NCBI GenBank assembly: GCA_039583875.1
Contig: CM077163.1
Coordinates: forward strand, 230,818,646 to 230,882,645
Direction: 5' to 3'
From: Platanthera guangdongensis
Taxonomy: Eukaryota; Streptophyta; Magnoliopsida; Asparagales; Orchidaceae
DNA: 64,000 bases
Made by a program: the position numbers and the translations under genes. Below the pieces are notes generated by a model. It was not told where the DNA came from, did no database searches, and was given only the letters and a program-made list of their open reading frames with translations. Positions within the stretch are counted from its first letter, which is position 1; the number at the start of each line of letters is the position of its first letter. Positions 10,324-20,328 of this stretch are shown here, one piece after another.

Positions 10324-11623
10324 TTGCAGTACACCACTTTCAGAAATCGTGCTGACCCGCCGACACGACCCCACTATGCTAGAAATGATCAATATCATGA
10401 TTGTCATCGTTCTTATCCGTACACACAAGCGGTTTGTGTTGATCTTTCGACACGACTCAGTTACCTTAATAATGATTATAATGAGGATAGTCGTTCCGAG
10501 AGAGATCTTGAGAGTCAGTTTCGTACAGTTGCCCCCTCCTTTGATAGCTCATCGAGTCCCGAGTTGTTCAGTTATTGGCTCGTGGATATGGAGTATTATC
10601 TTGATCATTTTGAGTTATTTGGTGGGCGTCGCATCAAGTTTGCGAAACTTAGACTTTTAGATCAGACGAGTGAGACCATCTTCGTCGCATCACTAGTTGG
10701 GTGGACATGAAGCATACATTGTGTCAGAGGTATCTGTCTTCATCGTATTCGAGTCGTTTGCTTGACCAATTATTTTCCCTTCAGCAAAATCCATGTCTGT
10801 CGCTGAGTACAATGATTGTTTTGACGAGTTAGTGGTGAGTGATATCCGAGAGGACCCAACCACGACCCTTTCCCGATTTTGGTTTGGACTTCGGTCTGAC
10901 ATACGTACTAAAGTAGCTTATCATAGCTCGAAATCCCTCGAGCAGACATATCAGCTCGCCCTTCGTTATGAACAGTTATTGAGATCCGCAAGAGCTAGTC
11001 GATGGAGTTCTCACCTTAACCTCCATAGTACGAGTCCATCCCATACTGAGGTCACCACGACGTCTACCACCGTCCTGTCAGCCACGATAGAAATGATACC
11101 TGATGCGGATTACTGTCACCCCAGTGAGGTGCTTAGCCCAGTGAGTGACCTATCTCTTATTTCTGACCAGTCTCTTGTGACCCTGACTGAGAGCGAACAT
11201 GAGCGGCCTACTGAGTCTGTAGTGTTGTGTCTCTCACCCGCACCTCCTCCTCTGCCATACATCAGGTTAGTTAGCACCTCAACCCCAGACCCATTTTCTG
11301 ACACTGCACCCACAGATCCATTCTTGAGTGTAAGTCTGTGTCGCTCTCCCATTGTCATTACCCGGAGTCACATCACGACTGAGAGCCCAAAGCCTGATGT
11401 TGATCTCCTAGTGACTATGTCACCCATTTACGGGGACACGACCCCTTACGATGGTACTCACATGGAGGATCATGACCCCGGTGACGGGTGCTATGACGAC
11501 CCCCATGTTGAGTCACCTGATGAGCCCCCACATCCTGGTGAGGATGAGATTCAGGCAAGCCACTTGTTTATGAGTTTCGAGTTATTGGCGTCTCAGGCAT
11601 TATCATCTCGGGCCTTGCCCTAG
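10324..11623 (+). pseudogene. gag of the non-autonomous element
   Basis: Frame 1 (10324-10710) reads the start of a gypsy gag capsid domain, including FSYWLVDMEYYLDHF and KFAKLRLLDQTSE. After a one-base frameshift near 10695 it continues in frame 2 with the region ending VAEYNDCFDELV and then LSRFWFGLRSDIR and LALRYEQLLR. From about 11020 to the stop at 11623 comes a Ser/Thr/Pro-rich acidic tail of roughly 200 residues. It has no zinc knuckle and no similarity I recognise. A working protein would supply particles; enzymes must come from elsewhere. Confidence 0.8.
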
Positions 11624-12096
11624 AAAATAGGTCTTGAGTGGAGCATGACGTATATAACGGTTTCCTTGAGTACACTTGAGCATATCCATATCCTGAGGAC
11701 CTACTTTATGACAATCCACACTCTTGATGAGTTTTGGGATACGCCACCTGCTGACCCACTAGACGAGTTCTTTACTTTTGGGGACACTCACTACGCTATA
11801 GAGTCACGTCTTCTAGTCGGTGTACACAATTTTCACTCAGGTGGTTGTCGCATTCGCGATGACTTTTCATACGTACCTCATGGCGAGCCCCCTGACGTGC
11901 TACGTTCCCCGGGAGACTTTTGGCTCTTTACAAGCTCGTATTTGAGTATTGTTGTCTCTCACGGTCATCTGAGCACTCGTCTCACATGAGATGAGTTTTC
12001 TACACTCCACCGAGATAGCCTCCTGATAGACCACTTCTCTCGATAGATTTTCAAGTCATTATTAGATTTTCCCGTAGAGAGCATGTTGCGTCAGTC
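11624..12096 (+). other. internal region of the gag-only element, nothing recognised
   Basis: One open frame of 114 codons (11645-11989) has no features I recognise. It could be a decayed extension of the gag tail. No protease, RT or integrase core motif is readable in any frame. Confidence 0.5.
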
Positions 12097-12745
12097 ATGT
12101 TTTATTTGCATCATTTGCATGAGTCTGTTGAGTCATTTCTTCACCATTTGCATGTGTCTGTTGAGTTGTTTGTTCGTCGTTTGCATATATGGCATCAGTT
12201 GATCCGACGGAAAATCCCTAATGATAATAAATTTTGTAAATCACATACGGGTGTTCACTGGCAAGAGCAGGTACTTCATGAAGTCGGGCAAGTGATGATG
12301 AGAATCTGGGTTGTGAGGCTCCGTGCGAGGCTTACCAAAGGCTTTAGCGTTAGATGAATGAATCCCTATATGATCATGAGACAGATCGAAGCAAACACCT
12401 ATGAACTTGTTTTCCTTGCAAGTATGAGTATCCACCTGGTATTTAGTGTTGAGGATATGACGCCGTACTACGAGCCTCGCGAGTATGTGGACCCAAGCAA
12501 TGGGGATTTCCAGCCGCCCACACCTCCACTCCCGTTGTCTTGCCACCCTCATAGCCCACCTATGTATGATGGCCACCACTACTCACCTACTTCTGATACC
12601 CACCAACATGGGGACTCGTTTTCTTTGGTTCCACCTACGGCGTCGTCGATCGCACCGGGATCCACCACTCGTGAGTTGAGCGTTGAGAGCATCACGGAGG
12701 CCAGACGCCGTCAGTGCATTCCTACTACAAGCATTGATGACACCT
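12097..12745 (+). pseudogene. pol tail remnant (integrase C-terminus)
   Basis: With two frame changes, the + strand reads the last part of a gypsy integrase. A basic stretch with VVRLRARLTKGF near 12310-12350 is followed by NPYMIMRQIEANTYEL near 12360-12410 and then IHLVFSVEDMTPYYEP near 12430-12475. That last block is typical of the gypsy integrase C-terminal tether. The remainder to 12745 is Pro- and His-rich. It shows that the element descends from an autonomous gypsy element. Confidence 0.75.
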
Positions 12746-12835
12746 AGGTACTTGCAGTAGAGCTTGATCGAGTCGCCCCTGAACTTCAACTTCAGTACAA
12801 CCATCTCCATTCACCAGAGACGATAGTTTTTCAGT

Positions 12836-12980
12836 CAGGGGGAGTTGATTGGCGAGGGCACTTTTCCAGCGACGACACTTGGGCGACCTCTGGTGGACTT
12901 TTTCGGGTTTTATTTGGCATGCAACGGGAGAATTCTTATCCATATTCATTGGGAGATGAATTCTTTCAAGCCTGGGAGAT
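12836..12980 (+). other. polypurine tract region before the 3' LTR
   Basis: A CAGGGGGAG purine run lies at about 12836-12844 and a weaker GGGAGAT directly before the LTR at 12981. Either could prime plus-strand synthesis. The second is at the usual distance. Confidence 0.5.
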
Positions 12981-14344
12981 TGATGCGGAGCATAGACAAG
13001 CGCTTACAGTGGATGACGAGTTTGGGCCCGTTCGGGGTCAATTGGCGACTTTCCATATATGACATGCCCAGATCAACGATCGGACTCCGCGGATGCGTCC
13101 GGATTCGCGTTGCGAATCAATTTCATATATTAGTTCATTATATTTGCATTTATTTTGATGTATTTGGGTGGCCCCACCTCCGGCCAATCATAGCCGTCGA
13201 TAGTGGGATGACCTAGCCCGCTCTTTATTATAAATAGATCATGTATGGGCTGAAAAGATGCATTGCATATTTTGGAGAAGAGAAATCCCGAAATCCGGTG
13301 ATCCCTCCACGGTGCCGACTCCGTGGAACCCTATGTGACAACTCCTAGACGCCCAAACTCCTTCCCAAGGTACTAACCATCCCTAGCCTCCTTCTTCCCC
13401 CTCTGAAACCCTCAACCGCAGCCCCAAACACTCCCCAAACCAGCCGCCTATGGCTGTCCAGAACTCCCATTTTTCCATTCACTTTCACTATTCTTTCATG
13501 AAATTTACTATTCATAAAGTATAGTTTTCCCCCTCCCTGTTCCGGCCAACTTTGGCTGCTCCTACCAGCAACCAGCCTGCTGCTCTAGGTTCTCCACCGT
13601 CCGCCTCCCTCATCCCTTTCTATCCCTAGACCGGCCACTCTTCTTCCCCCTAAAGCACCGCCCCGTCCTCCCCCCCACACACATAACCGGCCACCTCTCC
13701 CCATCCTTCCCCTTGGGTTTTCCCTTTCCTCTTCGTGGATCCACCCTCAAGCAGCCCTATTTTTCCTAGATCTGTCCGGATCTAGTTTTCAGCCCCAATA
13801 CGTTATTTCCACCACCCGTACGTCATTCCACCGCCCGGATCCGCCGTTAAACATTGGATCCATCTATCCCTTGCCCTGATCTAACCCCTCGTGGCCGGAT
13901 CTATCTATTTCCAGCTCAATCTCGCCATTCACCGCCGAGGACAGCCGCCGTCATCATCGGTTCGCCTCCGGTTCCACATTTGATCGCCAATCTACTCATC
14001 CGGCTCCAGAATCTCCATTGCCTTGGTCAGACCACTATTTAGTGAGTATTGTTGTATTGGATTATTATTTTTCAGCATTTATTTATCGGATTAGACATCA
14101 TATTTGTTTGGATATCTCGTATGGTAGTAGTTTGTTAGATAAGTATTGTGATTTGTAGGATTTATTCGCCGCGTGCTCTTGCTTTCTCCCTCCACACGGA
14201 GAAAAGCCTAAGCTTGTTTTGCCCTAATAAAATATTTTGCTTTGTCGTGAATTTATCTGTGTTGGATGATTTTAATTTATTATCCAATTGTTATCTAGGG
14301 TTATGTCACAGATTTCCCGCAGCCTATAGATTCGATTTGCGTCA
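12981..14344 (+). repeat. 3' LTR of the gag-only element
   Basis: 1,364 bp, TGATGCGGAG...TTGCGTCA. It is co-linear with 8824-10160 and carries an extra stretch near 13290-13345. It is followed by the GATTT duplication. Confidence 0.92.
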
Positions 14345-14692
14345 GATTTCTTCATGTACCATCTTCTGCATTGTATCTCACATTTTATGCTGATGCAAAC
14401 TTTACTGACTATTGATGAAAACGATTTATGAATGGCTATATAGTTTCCTTGGGAGGAAATCAGTAAATCCTGTTGCACAGCAAGAAACATAAGATTGTAG
14501 CATGCTCTACGACTAAGGTTGAATATTGAGCAATGAAGCAAGTTGTTTCTGAGTTGGTTTAGCTCAAATCGTTTCTTATGAAAGTTGGAAGTTCCTCCCA
14601 TGTGTCAGGCCACTCTCTACTATGACAACAAAACTGTGATTTACATTGTTAAGAATATGATCTTTCCTGAGAGGATTAAACACTTTGATATA
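14345..14692 (+). pseudogene. copia element E, piece 3: RNase H
   Basis: Removing the gag-only element joins the KGT motif of piece 2 to LHVPSS and YADANFTDY (about 14350-14412), the start of copia RNase H. A KKHKIVACSTTKVEY block follows near 14480-14530 and RIKHFD near 14673. The piece ends at ATATA, duplicated by copia F. The reading continues at 19034 as NCHFIKKKVL, which matches the usual copia HFIREK block. Confidence 0.82.
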
Positions 14693-14792
14693 TGTTAGCA
14701 ATATTAGCATTTATGTTTTTTATCCTTTGTTTGTCCTCTGTATATAGAGGACCCCTTTAATGAAATGAATTGACTTGTTTTCTCCCGCAACA
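14693..14792 (+). repeat. copia F 5' LTR
   Basis: 100 bp, TGTTAGCAATATT...CCCGCAACA. It has a TATA-like TGTATATAGAGG near 14738 and is followed immediately by the primer site. Confidence 0.93.
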
Positions 14793-14808
14793 TGGTATCA
14801 GAGCCAGG
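14793..14808 (+). other. copia F primer binding site (initiator tRNA-Met)
   Basis: TGGTATCAGAGCCAGG directly abuts the 5' LTR. It is an exact match over the first twelve bases to the plant tRNA-iMet site. Confidence 0.9.
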
Positions 14809-15194
14809 TTCATTTCCCGTGCCCTAAATTCCCGCTCGCGTCCTCCGCTCGTCAGCCCGCCGCTCTCCCGCTCGCGTCTCCTGCTAGCGCCAATGCTCCG
14901 CTCGCCTCCGCTCCGCTCACTCTCCCGCTCGCCGTCCAGTCGCCGTCCAGTCGCCCGCTCCCTCTCCCGCTCGCCGTCCAGTCGCCGTCCAGTCGTCCGC
15001 GCCCTCTTCTGCTCCTCTCCGCCTCTTCTAATGGCGCCGAAATAGTGCTCTTGCTTCCTCCGGCGCCTCTTGCCCTTGTGATGCTTGGATGGCTGGTTCC
15101 ATTTGCCTCTTGATACCCTAATTTCTTAGGTTTCCTCCCTTTCCGGATTTCTATTCCGGCTTGCTCTTTCTCTCAGGATTTCTATTCCTGTGCT
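14809..15194 (+). other. copia F leader, gag N-terminus missing
   Basis: C-rich leader with a tandem repeat of about 40 bp built from CTCGCCGTCCAGTCGCCGTC (about 14932-15000). No capsid coding is seen where copia elements usually carry some 250 codons of gag, so an internal deletion is likely. Confidence 0.55.
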
Positions 15195-16163
15195 ATGGGA
15201 TCTAGTGGAGCGGATTCTCTCTCTCCCTCTACCAGTGGTACTCCGGCCCCTCTTTCTGATGTCTATAGCATCATGCAGCAGGAGTTTGATCGTCGTCAGA
15301 CCCTTCTTCCGGACCCTGTGCCAGAGGGCTCTGCTTTGGCTACTACCATCCCCTCCCTTCTTGTCACTCGTCCATCCCGGGATCCCAGGTTGAGGAGCTC
15401 AGATAAGGATCATCTCCTCTGTGATTACTGTGGCAAAAGTCGCCACACTCGGGATACCTGCTTCAAGTTTCATGGGTTCCCTGCCCCGAGAGGGGGTGCC
15501 CCGCCTCGTGGAGGTCGTGGTTCTGGACGCTCCTCGGGTCTTCATGTTGTCTCCCGTGCGGCCCATCTTACTGACGCTACTGGCGATGTTTCTCCTGGCT
15601 ACTCTAGTACTGATGCCCCTGCCACCCCTGGTGTTTTTACTGCGGATGAGGTGCTTGCTCTTCGACGCCTGATGCATGATCTTTCTACGGAACCTTCTGC
15701 CTCTTCCTCCTACGCTCATACGGGACTGCCAGGCGCTCACTCTGCTGTTTATTCTTCGTCTACTCAATGGGTCATTGACTCTGGGGCCACGGATCACATG
15801 ACCGGGTCCTCTACAGGTTTTGTCTCCTATACTCCTCTTTCTGGGCGTGATAAGGTGAGCATTGCTGATGGTTCTCTTTCCTCCATTGCTGGCAAGGGAA
15901 CCATCCCCTGCTCCTCCCTCACCTTGTCCTCTGTTCTTCATGTGCCTTCCTTTACTCGTAATCTGCTTTCAATTAGTCATTTGACCAACTCCATGCATTG
16001 CTCTATGACATTTCTTCCATCTTCTTGTGTGTTTCAGGACCTGACGACGGGGAAGGTGATTGACTCTGGTAGCATGGTGAATGGACTCTATGTGCTTGAC
16101 TTTGGCGCTGCTTCCTCTACTCTAGCTCTTCATTCCAGCACTGTTCATCCTTTGTACTCCTGA
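15195..16163 (+). pseudogene. copia F gag zinc knuckle and protease
   Basis: An open frame of 322 codons. Residues about 78-91 form a CCHC zinc knuckle, CDYCGKSRHTRDTC. It is followed by a Gly/Arg stretch and then the protease active site WVIDSGATDHM near residue 194. The LHVPSFTRNLLSISHL block follows, typical of the copia protease-to-integrase linker. The N-terminal half of gag is absent. In a working element the zinc knuckle binds RNA and the protease cuts the polyprotein. Confidence 0.88.
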
Positions 16164-17404
16164 CACTGTCGCCTGGGACACCCTTCTCTTTCTGTTTTGA
16201 AATTGTTGTTTTCTGCAATGTCTGCTGCTTTTTTTGAGTCTTGTGTGTGTGATGTCTGTAGTGTCAACAAACATCATCGTACTTCATTTAAACATGTTTC
16301 GTTGCCTAGTTCTATTCCATTTGTTGTTATTCATACTGATATCTGGGGCCCCTGCTCGGTCCCTTCTATTTCCGGTTGTACGTGGTTTGTTACATTTATT
16401 GATTGTTTCTCACGCACTATCTGATTATATTTGATTTGTCACAAGAGCGATGTGTTTTCTGTTTTCTGACAATTCCATGCCATGATCTCCACCCAATTTC
16501 AGTCTCACATTAAAATTCTTCGTAGTGATAATGACCGCAAATACATGGATTCACAGTTTGAGCGCAACCTTGCTGATCACGGCATCCTACAACAGACTAC
16601 CTGTGCGTATTCCCCTGCTCAAAATGGCGTTGCTGAGCGGAAAAATCGCTATCTGTTGGAGGTTGCTCGGTGCCTATTGTCAACAGTGCATCTCCCAAAA
16701 TTCTATTTTGGAGATGCCGTCCTCACTGCTGCATACCTCATCAATCGGATGCCCTCCCGTGTCCTCGGAAACTCTACTCCTCTGGATACGCTTGATGTGC
16801 CTCCTACTCGCCTTCCTCCTAAGGTGTTTGGCTGTGCTTGTTTTGTTCACATCCATCATCCTCGTCCCTCCAAACTTGATCCTCGTGCCCTCAAGTGTGT
16901 ATTTATTGGTTACTCCCCTACGCAAAAGGGGTACAAGTGTTTTCACCCCCTACTAGGAAGGTGTTTGTTAGCATGGATGTCACTTTCCGTGAATCAGAAT
17001 CATATTACCCTGTCTGCTCCCTCATCCTTGGGTGTTCCCTCCGTTTCTTTGCCCATACCTCCACCATATCCCTCACTTCAGGGGGAGCCTCTACCAATGG
17101 AAGTGAGTCCTCCTCTACCAGTGGAAGTGAGTCCTCCTATTCGGGGCTCTCCTATATCCTCACCACCGACCTTGCAGGTATATACTCGGCGTATAAAGAG
17201 GACAAGCACACATGAGCCTGCTATGTTGCCAGAACAGTCAGTGGATCCTGACTCAGGACCTTCTGATTTACCGATTGCTCTTCGAAAAGGTATCCGGTCT
17301 TGTACCCGCCATCCTTTATCTAATTATGTATCTTATGATTCTCTGTCTACCTCCTACAAGGCCTTTGTCTCCTCTCTTGCTACTTCTTCTATCCCTGTGT
17401 CATG
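16164..17404 (+). pseudogene. copia F integrase
   Basis: The frame resumes after the TGA at 16161-16163. HTDIWGPC near 16340 carries the first catalytic Asp. An in-frame stop follows near 16423. ILRSDND near 16515 carries the second Asp, in a motif where the usual Gly-Gly has been altered, and NGVAERKNR near 16625 carries the Glu. The VFIGYSPTQKGYKCFHP block near 16895 ends the conserved part. After it comes a Pro/Ser-rich linker with a frame change. The catalytic residues are present but the frame is not continuous. Confidence 0.85.
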
Positions 17405-17426
17405 ACAACAAGCTCTTGAGGTCCCT

Positions 17427-18674
17427 ATGTGGCGAGAGGCAATGGTTGAGGAAATGAAGGCTCTGGAGAAGAACCATACATGGGATCTTGTCCCTCTTCC
17501 CTATGGAAAAAAACCTGTTGGGTGCAAGTGGATGTTCTCTGTGAAACAAAATCCACAAGGAATTGTTGAGAGATGCAAGACACGGTTGGTTGCATGGGGT
17601 TATACCCAAACCCATGACATTGATTATCCGGAGATGTTTGCCCCGGTTGCTAAAATGAATACCATCAGGGTATTGGTATCTGTTGCTGCTTGCAAAAATT
17701 GAGATCTTCTGCATCTGAATGTGAAGAATGCCTTACTACATGGTGACTTGGAGGAGGAGGTCTATATGTCTATTCCTCCTGGCCTCACTCCGACTGGTGC
17801 TGAAGGGAAAGTTTGTAGATTGTTAAGGGCTCTATACGGACTGAAGCAGTCCCCAAGAGCTTGGTTTGGCCGGTTCCATAAGGCGATGGTGTCGTTTGGA
17901 TACTCTCAGAGCAATGCTGACCATACGTTGTTCATCAAACATAGGCTTGGGAAAATTACAGTTCTCCTTGTGTATGTTGACGACATTGTTATGACTGGTG
18001 ATGATCATGAAGAAATTCAGAATCTGAAACAGAAGCTTGCCAAAGAGTTTGAGGTCAAGGACCTAGGAAAACTCAAGTATTTCTTGGGAATTGAAGTTGC
18101 AAGATCAAAGCAGGGGATCTTTCTCTCTCAGCAGAAATACACGTTAGATCTTTTTGAGAAGATGGGGATGAGTGGGTGCAGACCTGCTGATACTCCGATT
18201 GAGGCAAATCACCGATTGGGGCGTGATGATGGAGAGGAGATTGAAGATATTTCAGGGTTCCAAAGGTTAGTGGGGAGGCTGATATATCTGTCTCACACTC
18301 GTACGGATATCTCCTATGCGGTGAGTGTCGTGAGTCAGTACATGCATGCTCCAAAGACACGACACATGAATGCGGCACACAGAATTCTTCGGTATCTCAA
18401 GTCTTCATCTGGAAGGGGATTTTTCTTTTCCCCGAGTTCCGACCTAAAGATTGAAGTCTATACTGATGCTGATTGGGCCGGATCTGTGGATGATATGCAA
18501 TCCACCTCTGGATATTGCTCTCTTGTTGGGGGTAACCTTGTTACTTGGAGAAGCAAGAAGCAACAGGTTGTGGCACGATCTAGTGTGGAGGCTGAGTTTA
18601 GAGCTATGGCCCATGGGGTCTGTGAAGGCTTGTGGCTTCGAGCCTTATTGAGCAACCTTGGTCTCGTGGAATAG
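17427..18674 (+). pseudogene. copia F reverse transcriptase and RNase H
   Basis: RT begins with the usual WREAMVEEMKALEKN block. A TGA at about 17700 replaces an expected Trp. The frame then runs 317 codons through LYGLKQSPRAWF, the catalytic YVDDIVMTG (near 17970), FLGIEVA and the RNase H TDADWAG (near 18465). It ends at a TAG near 18672. The last RNase H blocks (YCDNKSSISIAHN, KHIEVDRHFIKE, QLADILTKGL) follow to about 18925 with another stop. Apart from two stops this is close to intact. Confidence 0.9.
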
Positions 18675-18925
18675 GGACCCATCCGCCTGTATTGTGACAA
18701 TAAGTCATCCATCAGTATCGCTCACAATCTGGTTCAACATGACTGAACAAAACACATCGAGGTGGACCGACACTTTATCAAGGAGAATATTGAAAGAGGA
18801 ATCATATGTACACCCTTTGTGCCCTCCAACGAGCAACTTGCCGACATTCTCACCAAAGGATTGAGTGAGAATTCATTTGACCAGATTGTGAACAAGTTGT
18901 GCATGGTTAACATTACACGTCCAAT

Positions 18926-18936
18926 TTGAGGGGGAG
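18926..18936 (+). other. copia F polypurine tract
   Basis: TTGAGGGGGAG immediately precedes the 3' LTR at 18937. Confidence 0.88.
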
Positions 18937-19033
18937 TGTCAATATTAGCATTTATGTTTTTTATCCTTTGTTTGTCCACTATATATAGAAGACCCCTTTA
19001 ATGAAATGAATTGATTTGTTTTCTCCCGCAACA
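18937..19033 (+). repeat. copia F 3' LTR
   Basis: 97 bp, TGTCAATATTAGC...CCCGCAACA, with the TATA-like ACTATATATAGAAG near 18980. It is followed by ATATA. Confidence 0.93.
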
Positions 19034-19200
19034 ATATAAATTGCCACTTTATAAAAAAAAGTACTTAAACACGTATCCTCTTCATGACAGATTGCAGATA
19101 TACACGTCACAGCTCTTCTGCGACCTAACTTCTGGTATTTCGCGTCCAAGATATGCATGACCAATGCATATGCTTCAATTTGCGGGATAGTGTAGTCTTA
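19034..19200 (+). pseudogene. copia element E, piece 4: end of RNase H
   Basis: Continues piece 3 exactly after copia F: NCHFIKKKVL, then QIADIHVTALLRPNF (about 19090-19135), the copia block that ends pol (QLADI-x-TKAL). It then runs into non-coding sequence that probably holds the element's 3' LTR. Confidence 0.75.
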
Positions 19201-19680
19201 TATTTAGTCCTACATCCCATGTATTATTTTAATACCCCGTTTCTCTCTCTATTTTATATAATTGTATCCTCCTCAATTTAATGAATAAGATAATAATCAT
19301 CCAACTTTATATTTAAATTTTTAGTAGTAGTATGCACTATTAGTTGCTGCTTTCATAGAGCATAACAATAAAGTTTATAATATCTAAAGGTTTATTGCAA
19401 TTTGTTTGTTCTCACCATACCTCTTATGTTACCAAACTTCTTATATTTCACCTCCAAAATATGCATTATCAATATATATGCTTTTGTGAGTAGTGTGGTC
19501 TTATATTTAGTCCCTCATCTTCTGTATGATTCTAATACTCCACTTCTCTTCCTATTTAAATGTTCTTGTAGTCCTCTTCAATGTAGTGAATAAAATGATT
19601 TTGATCTGAGTTACAATAGAATTTGTGATCTCTAAAGGTTTATTGCATTTTATTTGTTTGTATGCCATGTTACCATGCTT
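19120..19680 (+). repeat. two diverged tandem copies of a copia tail and LTR-like sequence
   Basis: The sequence from ACCTAACTTC (19121) through AGTCTTATATTTAGTCC (about 19190) to AATGAATAAG recurs about 310 bp later, from ACCAAACTTC (19431) through GGTCTTATATTTAGTCC (about 19498) to GTGAATAAAATG. Each copy is followed by TCTAAAGGTTTATTGCA (19385 and 19634). This fits a tandem duplication of the end of copia E with its LTR, or two related element ends side by side. Confidence 0.65.
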
Positions 19681-20219
19681 TCATCTTTTATGATCACTAG
19701 TGGGAAACTGGCATGTCTAAGGGCATTTACCATTTTGTGTGCTAATTTTTTTTCTCATGTGTTTAATTATAGTGTTATTCCATTGGATCATGGTATAAAC
19801 ATTTTCTACATGTTGCCCATGGAATTATTTTTATCCTATTTTGTTGTTGGTACTCTTGGAATAAATGTTATCTTTGTGCATGCCCTTGTGAGACATTTCT
19901 CATGTACATTATATATTTCTGTCATTGCTTGCAACTTGCTAAACCTTCTAAATAAGTAATTTTAGTCGCATAAAATCGACTGTACCTTTTCAAGTGTTTT
20001 TTACACTACAAGTCCACAAGATCACAAACTTTTATGGAGTCACGCATTCCGACCTACTAGTGAGTTGCATTGTGAACTTGGAAAACTATAAACAAACATT
20101 CAAAATCTTGGGCTTGGTACTAAGTATGGAATTTACCAGGTCATTGTCATAATTTTTATAGCTTTGTTTTTTACATATCTAATAGAAATCTAATATAATA
20201 TCTTGTCTCACTTATCCAG
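19681..20219 (+). other. intron sequence upstream of the first visible TFIIF-beta exon
   Basis: AT-rich, no coding or transposon signature recognised. It ends in CTCACTTATCCAG, a good 3' splice site for the exon at 20220. Confidence 0.6.
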
Positions 20220-20328
20220 TTTAAGATGGAGTTGGCTCAAAAAGATGGTGGAAATACGCCCAAGAGCTATTCCTTGAACATGTTCAAAGATATTGTTCCC
20301 ATGTGTGTTTTCTCCGAAACAAATCCTG
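20220..20328 (+). CDS. TFIIF-beta exon (first visible)
   Basis: Codes FKMELAQKDGG and then NTPKSYSLNMFKDIVPMCVF, the dimerisation-domain part of RAP30. The acceptor is TTATCCAG at 20219 and the donor is CCTG|GTATGG. It ends after the first base of a Gly codon (phase 1), completed by GA at 46513. The internal ATG at 20226 is not a start codon, since the conserved FK lies before it and a splice acceptor precedes it. Confidence 0.92.

Larger units (their letters stand above)
8824..14344 (+). mobile_element. non-autonomous gypsy-type element with gag and pol tail only
   Basis: A complete 5,521-bp LTR element flanked by GATTT at 8819-8823 and 14345-14349. The LTRs are 8824-10160 and 12981-14344. 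The internal 2.8 kb holds a tRNA-Met primer site, a gag region, and far downstream the integrase C-terminal tail of pol. Protease, RT, RNase H and the integrase core are absent. It therefore depended on enzymes from a relative. It resembles the gag-only elements called TR-GAG, or an internally deleted gypsy element. The LTRs differ by many substitutions and a roughly 30-bp indel near 13290-13345, so it is older than gypsy A. Confidence 0.9.
14693..19033 (+). mobile_element. copia element F: full-length with very short LTRs
   Basis: 4,341 bp, flanked by ATATA at 14688-14692 and 19034-19038. The LTRs are only 100 and 97 bp. They share all but about four substitutions and a 3-bp indel. The order is primer site, GC-rich leader, gag zinc knuckle plus protease, integrase, RT, RNase H, polypurine tract. 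The N-terminal capsid part of gag is missing, as the frame opens straight into the zinc knuckle region. Stops at about 16162, 16422, 17403, 17700 and 18672 break the polyprotein. It sits inside copia E. Confidence 0.94.
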
